In this document: in pieces, positions 19,131-25,155 of the stretch
How positions within the stretch are numbered: position 1 is the stretch's first letter
How the letters are laid out: every line of letters starts with the position of its first letter
From: Lojkania enalia
Lineage: Eukaryota; Ascomycota; Dothideomycetes; Pleosporales
Reading direction: 5' to 3'
DNA length: 25,155 nucleotides
Assembly (NCBI GenBank): GCA_010094045.1
Contig: ML986924.1
Location: 1-25,155 of the forward strand
Translations under genes and position numbers: made by a program
The notes under the pieces: model-generated
What the model was told of the DNA's origin: nothing
Database searches by the model: none
The model's input: the letters and a program-made list of their open reading frames with translations, nothing else

Positions 19131-22100
19131 TAATAATATATTATTCTAGCCTTCTAGTAAAATTCCTTTAGCTTTATAGTATAGTTGGTTAAATTCTATA
19201 CTAGTTTCTATAAACTTTTCTCTTATAGATATTCTTCCTATTTTACTAGATACTTCTACTAATATTTAAACCGCTTTTTTACTAGTATATATTCTACTTT
19301 ATATTTCTATTCTAGTTCTATATTAATAGTTTCTTATAGTAGTATATTATCTAGCGCTAGTTCTAGTTTTAATTTATAAAATACCGGGTGTATTTTTATA
19401 TTATTTAGTAGCTTTAATTTAAAATTTATAGATCTAATCTATTCTTTAATTAGAAATAGTTCTATTCTCTTATAATTTAACCTTTTTATAGGTCTCTTAG
19501 TCTTTAAGTTTTTTATTAATAAGAAAACTTTACTACTCTCTTTAAAGGTTAGTCTCTTAATTCTTAACTTATTAATCTATTATACTATTTTAAGATTTCT
19601 TAATTAAATCTTTTCTTTAAGCTAATTATAAATTTCCTTTATTTCCTTAGCTTTCTAGTCTACTAGTAGAACTAGAAATTCTTTCTTATTCTATTTCTAA
19701 TATATAATAGCTTTTTGTCTATAGTTAGTTTAAAAAGATATAGTTTCTATAGTACATTAGATTATTCTATTATTAGTTATTTATACTATAAATAATAATT
19801 TAACCTAATTATTTTATTATTTATTAATATATATCTTTAAATATATTTCTAGGTTTTAGTTAACTTATTCTATTTAACCGTCTATTTATAAGTAGAAACT
19901 AGTTAATATCTATTATTAGATTCCTATTTTTTCTATTTATCCCTGCTAGTATTTAAATGTAAATAACTTATCTCTATCTAAAGTAATATACTTTAGAACT
20001 TTATACTCTATAAATACTATATATAATAGTTTATTTACTAGTTTAAATACTATTATTATTTTTAATACTAGTCTAAAGTATATATATTTTATTAGTTAAT
20101 CTACTATATTTATAATTATATTATATTTTCTTTCTAATTCTAGTTCTATTAATTCTAGTAGTTTAGTTATAAAACTAATTATAATCTATTTCTATAGTTT
20201 TTTAAGTATTTTTAATAGCTATAAAAATTTATACAACTTATATCTTATAGTTTTATTCTATCTATATTTTAAACGCTTATAGAATATATTTTATATTTCT
20301 CTTCTTATATTAGTAAAGGTAAAACTCTTCTTTAACTTTTATACTATTTCTACTACTCTTAAATATTCCTATTCTAGCAATTTATATAATTCTTTTATTA
20401 TCTACTACTATATATATAGATATATATATAGTTGTTTTTAAGTTGTATTTTTAATTACTTTTACTTCTTTATTACTTATTAAATATTACTCTATTATCTA
20501 TATATCTTTTAGCTTTTACTATTAAATTTACTCTAGTATAGTTAGTTTTATAATTTAGGCAACTTATAGATAGTTATATATAAGAGATCTATCTAATTTC
20601 TATTTTAGAATTATATCTCTTTTATATTTTTTCTTAGTTATATAGTTAACTCTACAACTTAATATATCTATAACTATATTTTCTAACTCTTTCCGGTATA
20701 TTATTTTAAAGTTATAGTCTACTAGTTATTCTATCTATTATATTTACCTTTCTATAAGTTTTTTTATTATTATAAAGTATATAAAGTTTTTATAATCTAT
20801 TTAAACTTTAAATAGGTATGTAGTTTCTATTAAATATACTTACTATTTTCTTAACACTTTAACTATTACTAATAGTTTCTTATTATATATATTATAGTTA
20901 AATTCTTCTAGTTTTATTTTTCTTAAAAAGTAGGCTTATAACTTCTACTTTTTATTTTTATTTTACTAACTTAAGTAAGCGCCTATTACTTTATTTAAAG
21001 TATTAGTTTCTATTTAGAATTACTTCTCTAAGTCTAATATCTTTAGTATTAATACTAAGGTAAAGTAGGCTTTTAATTTTTTAAAAGCTTTTTACTATAC
21101 TTTTTACTATTTAAACTCTTTTTCTTTCTTAGTAATTTCTATTAAAGGTGCTACTACTCTAGAGTACCTACTTATAAATTTTCTATAGAAATTCACGAAG
21201 TTTAAGAATAATTAGACTTATTTAACTAAAGTAGATACTAGCTATTCTAATATTACTTTAATCTTTTCTTATTCTATTTTAATACTATCTCTAGATATCT
21301 AGAATTTTAGGAACTCTATTTCTATTTTATAAAACTCGTATTTCTCTAAAGCTATAAATAACTTATACTTCTATAGTTTTACTAATACTTTTCTAATATA
21401 TTCCTTATACTCTCTTAACAATCTATTTATATAGACTAGAATATTATCTAGATATACTATTATAAATATATCTAAGTATTCTCTTAATATATTATTTATA
21501 ATTATTTAGAAGGTTACTAGTATATTTATAAGTTTAAATAGTATTACTAGATATTTAAAAAGATCTTCTCTTATCTTAAATACTATTTTCTATTTATAGC
21601 CCTTCTTTATCCAAATTTAGTAGTATCCTTTTCTTATATTAAACTTTATAAACTACTTAGCTTCTTATAACTAACTTATAAGTTCTATTATTCTAGGTAA
21701 TAAGTATCTATTTTTCTTAGTTATATTATTTAGTTGTCTATAGTTTATATATAATTTTAGTTTAATATTCTTTTTTAGTATAAATAGTATTAGTAATACT
21801 ATTTTACTCTAATTTAGTTATATATACCCTCTTAATAAATTCTTTTAAATATACTTCTTAAACTCTTCTCTTTACTTTTAGTTTAGGTTATATATTTAAC
21901 TAGGTTTTAATTTCTTTTTATTCTTAATAATAATCTTATAGTTATATTTCTTATATTTAAATAATCCTCTATTCTCTACTTCTTTATATAGTTCTATAAA
22001 TTTACTATAATCCTCTTAGATTTTTTAAAGTATATTAGTATCTTATAGTTTTTTATATACTTTTTAAACTATAATAATATCTAGTATCTATTTTATCTTC

Positions 22101-23020
22101 TTAAAATATCTAGCTATTATAGCTGCTAATACTCTCTATATTAACTATAGACCTAAGGAATACTTTATCTTATACTATTCTACTATCTATTCTATTTTAG
22201 ATTAGCTTTATAACTTATAAATTATTCTTTACTATTAATCTATTCTAGGATTATATTTAACTAGCTAGTTTATACCTAGTAATATATTTAATTTTCCTAG
22301 GTTTATAATATTAAGCGCTCGCTTCTTAGTTTCTATTAATATAACTCTTCTACTATAGTCTATTAGCTTATCGTCTATTAGATATATTATATAAGGTACT
22401 ACTTTTTCTCTCTACTTTATATTATTCTTATAAACCTATTATACTAATATAAATATATCTAAAACTCTACTATTAAGTAGTATTTTAAACTTCCTCCTAT
22501 TAAACTCTACTTAGAGTACTATATATAAAAGTACTATACTAGTAACCCTTCTAATAGCTTTTCTACCCGGTTTCTTAATATAGCTATTATTTTAGGGGCT
22601 CCTTAGTTTTTTAACTAAGATAGGAAGAACCCTATCTTCTCTTTCTCTTTTCTATATAGTAGATATCTATCTATACTATATTTAATCTATAGTTCTTAGG
22701 TATAAGTAACCTTTACCTATTTACTATATATCTTATACTTCTATTCTAAGAAATACTATTACTATTCGATTAGTTAGTAATCTTTATCTAATTCTTACTA
22801 TCTAAATACTTTAAATATTTTTTAATAGTACTAGTATTTAACTATATATTATTTTTAGTTTAAAGCTTTATATTCCTTTAAATATATATTATTTTTAGAA
22901 TATTCTTCTTCTTTAGGTATACTTACTTTTATTATCTTATAAGCTATAATATTAAGTTACCCTCTAATATTTTCCTATATCTCTCTTACTTCTAAAACTA
23001 ACTTCTTTAGCTTTTGAACT
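19130..23020 (-). pseudogene. pol: pol pseudogene of element A2 (PR-RT-RNase H-IN-chromodomain)
   Basis: Same gene as in A1 (2090-6000), offset by about 17.02-17.05 kb. The protease motif at 22463-22474 reads NSRV (from DSGA), followed by LDIF. The RT motif VYLDNILV is at about 21432-21461, again with the second Asp changed to Asn; the thumb lies near 21150-21195. The RNase H TDASD region lies near 21000, and the integrase DGXXE region at about 19856-19880. The IGP linker is near 19430 and the chromodomain at about 19155-19345. Unlike A1 it is still joined to its gag, with no large insertion or deletion seen between them. Many stops from RIP make it non-functional. Confidence 0.87.
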
Positions 23021-23156
23021 TCTATAATAATTTTACTAAACTGGTATAAATACTCTATTCTAAGATAAATTAGACTTTTATAAATCTAATAATACCTATT
23101 TTCTATATAATCCTCTATTTTATTTTAAGATAGTAAGATTTTTAGTAATAATTATA

Positions 23157-23161
23157 TATTT
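23157..23161 (+). other. Unfilled insertion site corresponding to element B
   Basis: TATTT here is the single-copy equivalent of the TATCT that is duplicated around element B in A1. The flanks (23150-23175) match 6131-6142 joined to 13338-13351 base for base apart from two transitions. Confidence 0.85.
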
Positions 23162-23799
23162 ATTCTTAGCTATACTTCTAATTTTATTTTAACACTCTGA
23201 TATTTTAAATAATTATCCTAGTAATAGCTAGTCTAATATTTTTTACAGCTATTCTTATAGGGTAGTATATATTTTCCTTTTTTACTTTTTACCTATTCTA
23301 TAGAGTAGCTCTAGTATATCTCTTATATATACTCGAATACTTCTTTATCTATAATCTTTCCTACTAATTTTACTATAGTTTCTAATACGTTTTAGCTATT
23401 TTAGAATATTACTTCTTTAAATAGTATGTTCTAATATTTTTAGAGGTATAATCTTATCTAATATATCTTATTATAGATCTAATACTTCTTTTATTTTATT
23501 CTTTCTAGGATTAATATATTATTAAGCCTTAATATATCTAGTAAGTATTCTATATATTTAATAACTACTACTACTCTTCTTAGCTACAGCTAATAATTAC
23601 TTCCTTTTTTTACTAAATAGTATATTTTATATCTATTATCTATATAATATATCTAGTACTATATTAGTTATTAGCATCTATTAGTAGGTTATATAGTTAT
23701 TATTTAGACTTCTTTCTATTTAGATATTCTTTTATATAGTACCCTTTTTATCTATATAGAAGATATACTCTCTTTTTAAACCTTTCTTTTTTAAAATTA

Positions 23800-24480
23800 C
23801 ATATCCTTAATTATTAGTAGTTCTTTCTCTTATCCTTTTCAACTTTTTCTAGAACTATTAGATTACTATCTTATAATACTATCTTACTTTCCTTTTTAGT
23901 TAGTACGAATATTTGCGGCTAAAATTATTTCTCTATTTTCTACTTATATTAATAGTTGTTAATTCTAACCGCTAATTCAATTATTTCTAATAGTTCTATT
24001 AGCCTTTCTTCTCTAGCTAAGTTATCTTTAACCTTATCCTTAAGCCCTTTATAGAAGATTCCTACTAATATACTATCGTTCTATCCTAGTCTAGTGCTAA
24101 GTTTCTAAAACTCTATAGTATAATCTCTTACTCTTTTAATCTAGGTTAGCTTAAATAGTTTCCTTTATACTTTCTATTTTATATTTACTTCTCTAAAGAC
24201 GTTTTATTTCTTATTCTTAAATCCTTTCTAGCTCTTAAAAAGTTTATTAATAGATTCTCTAGTCTTTTTTATATTATCTCTATTCTCTAGCTAATTTGCT
24301 ATAAATAGTTTAGCTTATACTAGTAGTATTTCTTCTATATTTATTATTATAGCTAAAATCTTATCCTTATCTAGAAAGAAGGTTATACTATTAAACCTAA
24401 AGTATAGCTCTATTAATATAAGAAAGAGGTTAATATATTTCTTCTTACTATTAAACTTTCTTAGTAAAGCTATTTTAACT
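23800..24480 (-). pseudogene. gag: gag pseudogene of element A2
   Basis: Homologous to the A1 gag at 13980-14660 (offset about 9.82 kb), with the same capsid blocks on the minus strand: FNSKKKYIN near the right end, DKDKILA, ANXLENR, DYTIKF-like and FYKGLK-like segments. It preserves TTG, TGC and GC-containing codons at a few points where A1 is mutated and the reverse elsewhere, so the two copies together allow the pre-RIP codons to be inferred. The zinc knuckle region near 23750-23800 is too degraded to assign ligands. Confidence 0.8.
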
Positions 24481-24688
24481 TATACTTATTATTTAGCTTT
24501 AACTAGATTAGCTCTAGCTATAGCTAGCTTATATTATATCTATATAATATAAGTCTTCTATTTCTATACTTTTTATACTATAGCTTTTTCTAGGGCTTAT
24601 AGCCTTTAAGTTATTATAACTTAACTTTATAATATAATAGATATCTTTAAATAGATCCTATTCTCTTAATATTAAATAATTATTATAT

Positions 24689-24970
24689 TACTAACCTAAA
24701 TACTACTAGTATATATAATAAATACTATTATAGTTATATATATACTAGAATTATATTTATATTAGATTAGTTAGAGGTAGTAGCTTTAGTAAAAAGAGAG
24801 TAGTAGAATTATCTAGTTCTTTAAATATTACGAATATATTTTTAGAAGTTTAATATAATAATAAAATAAATTTATAAGAATAATTATATAAGATTTAATT
24901 TTTTAAAAAAATCTTTTATCTTATATAGTTAGGTTTAAAACCGCTAAACCTAGCTTATTAGGTCTATTAG
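24689..24970 (-). repeat. 5' LTR of element A2, truncated by insertion of element D
   Basis: It matches 14869 onward and 17789 onward for 282 bases and then stops abruptly at TATTAG, where the un-RIPed sequence begins. In the other copies the LTR continues for about 255 more bases; here the rest must lie beyond element D, off the right edge. Confidence 0.9.
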
Positions 24971-25155
24971 TGTAACGGCGCAGGCAAGACAATGGGTCCG
25001 AATGCGGTACGAATCCGCTCAGAGGTATATAGGAGTGCGTGGGGGATTAGGGACCTGGGAATTCTATTAACACCTATAGGCCTTGTACGAAAGGATATAG
25101 AAGAACTACCAAGCTACTTATGAGGGAGTGTGCAACTATATACGGAAGGGAAAAG
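24971..25155 (-). mobile_element. Element D: un-RIPed LTR of the B family (partial)
   Basis: It starts TGTAACGGCG, the inverse of the LTR end CGCCGTTACA, and is the reverse complement of the last 185 bases of the B LTR (6237-6421), aligning without a gap. It is GC-richer, with many intact CA, TG and CG dinucleotides. The LTR end abuts A2, so this is either the 3' LTR of a minus-strand element or a solo LTR; the window ends before that can be told. The last five target bases, ATTAG (24966-24970), would be its duplication. Confidence 0.92.

Larger units (their letters stand above)
1..24970. other. RIP-mutated, AT-rich transposon block
   Basis: Across this span most 60-base stretches contain no or hardly any CA or TG dinucleotide, while TA is very frequent. 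Surviving C residues stand mainly before T or C. This is what repeat-induced point mutation leaves: C to T, mainly in CpA, on both strands of duplicated DNA, a process known in Pezizomycotina. In the coding relics the in-frame stops fall where the families carry Gln (CAA/CAG) or Trp (TGG), as RIP predicts. Intensity varies: strongest in elements A and B and in the spacer 15620-16450, weaker in element C (1-1632) and in the DNA transposon (16502-17647), and essentially absent after 24970. Seen directly: the dinucleotide pattern. Inferred: the process that caused it. Confidence 0.93.
17789..24970 (-). mobile_element. Element A2: second copy of the chromodomain Ty3/gypsy element
   Basis: A2 lies in the same orientation as A1 and reads right to left: 5' LTR (cut at 24970 by element D), gag, pol, convergent frame, polypurine tract, 3' LTR. 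It is uninterrupted inside and shows at 23150-23175 the continuous sequence that element B split in A1. Adding the missing half of the 5' LTR gives a full length of about 7.4 kb. It is RIPed as heavily as A1, with many changes at different sites, so the two copies were mutated separately or in several rounds. Confidence 0.9.

Noticed and set aside
1..24970. AT-rich centromere or subtelomere
   Set aside because: The AT richness is explained by RIP of transposons. No telomere repeat or satellite array is visible, so a chromosomal position cannot be claimed.
1..25155. Bacterial or archaeal origin with operons, ribosome binding sites or CRISPR
   Set aside because: The content is Ty3/gypsy LTR elements with chromodomains and a pogo/Fot1-like transposon, with RIP-type mutation. 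No regularly spaced repeats or prokaryotic genes were seen.

Overview
The window is a block of nested, decayed transposable elements from what is most likely a filamentous ascomycete (Pezizomycotina). No host gene, tRNA, rRNA or CRISPR is visible. Up to position 24970 the DNA is very AT-rich. CA and TG dinucleotides are almost absent over long stretches, and TA is correspondingly abundant. This is the footprint of repeat-induced point mutation (RIP), which changes C to T, mainly in CpA, on both strands. Every coding relic is riddled with TAA/TAG at positions where its family has Gln or Trp, so all genes here are pseudogenes. The species cannot be named from the sequence.

Layout. (1) 1-1632: right-hand part of a Ty3/gypsy element (element C, minus strand) with a 274-base LTR (1359-1632) and a readable gag; it continues off the left edge. 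(2) 1633-6142 plus 13338-15404: one copy of a chromodomain Ty3/gypsy element (A1, minus strand), with its gag and LTR on the right and pol on the left. It is split by (3) 6143-13332: a complete 7190-base Ty3/gypsy element (B, plus strand) with two 279-base LTRs, gag, PR-RT-RNase H-IN-chromodomain, a purine tract, and a 5-base TATCT target duplication. (4) 15405-17788: a spacer between the A copies, partly featureless AT-rich DNA, holding a 1146-base pogo/Fot1-like DNA transposon (16502-17647) with 31-base perfect inverted repeats, TA duplication and an internally deleted transposase. (5) 17789-24970: a second, uninterrupted copy of element A (A2, minus strand) that carries the unfilled version of the site B entered in A1. 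(6) 24971-25155: an LTR of the B family in opposite orientation (element D), inserted in the 5' LTR of A2 and essentially free of RIP.

The order of events can be read in part: A copies first, then B into A1 and probably C into the 3' end of A1, heavy RIP, and last D into A2. The B and D LTRs form a natural before/after pair for RIP: of 44 differences in 185 aligned bases, 42 are C to T or G to A in the RIPed copy.

The least ordinary features are a conserved convergent reading frame (Lys/Glu-rich, probably coiled coil) downstream of pol in both A copies, a possible antisense counterpart in the long 3' region of B, a 48-base palindrome in the LTR of C, and the transposase relic that keeps its HTH and C-terminal knuckle but has lost the DDE core. 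I see no convincing new defence or biosynthetic system.
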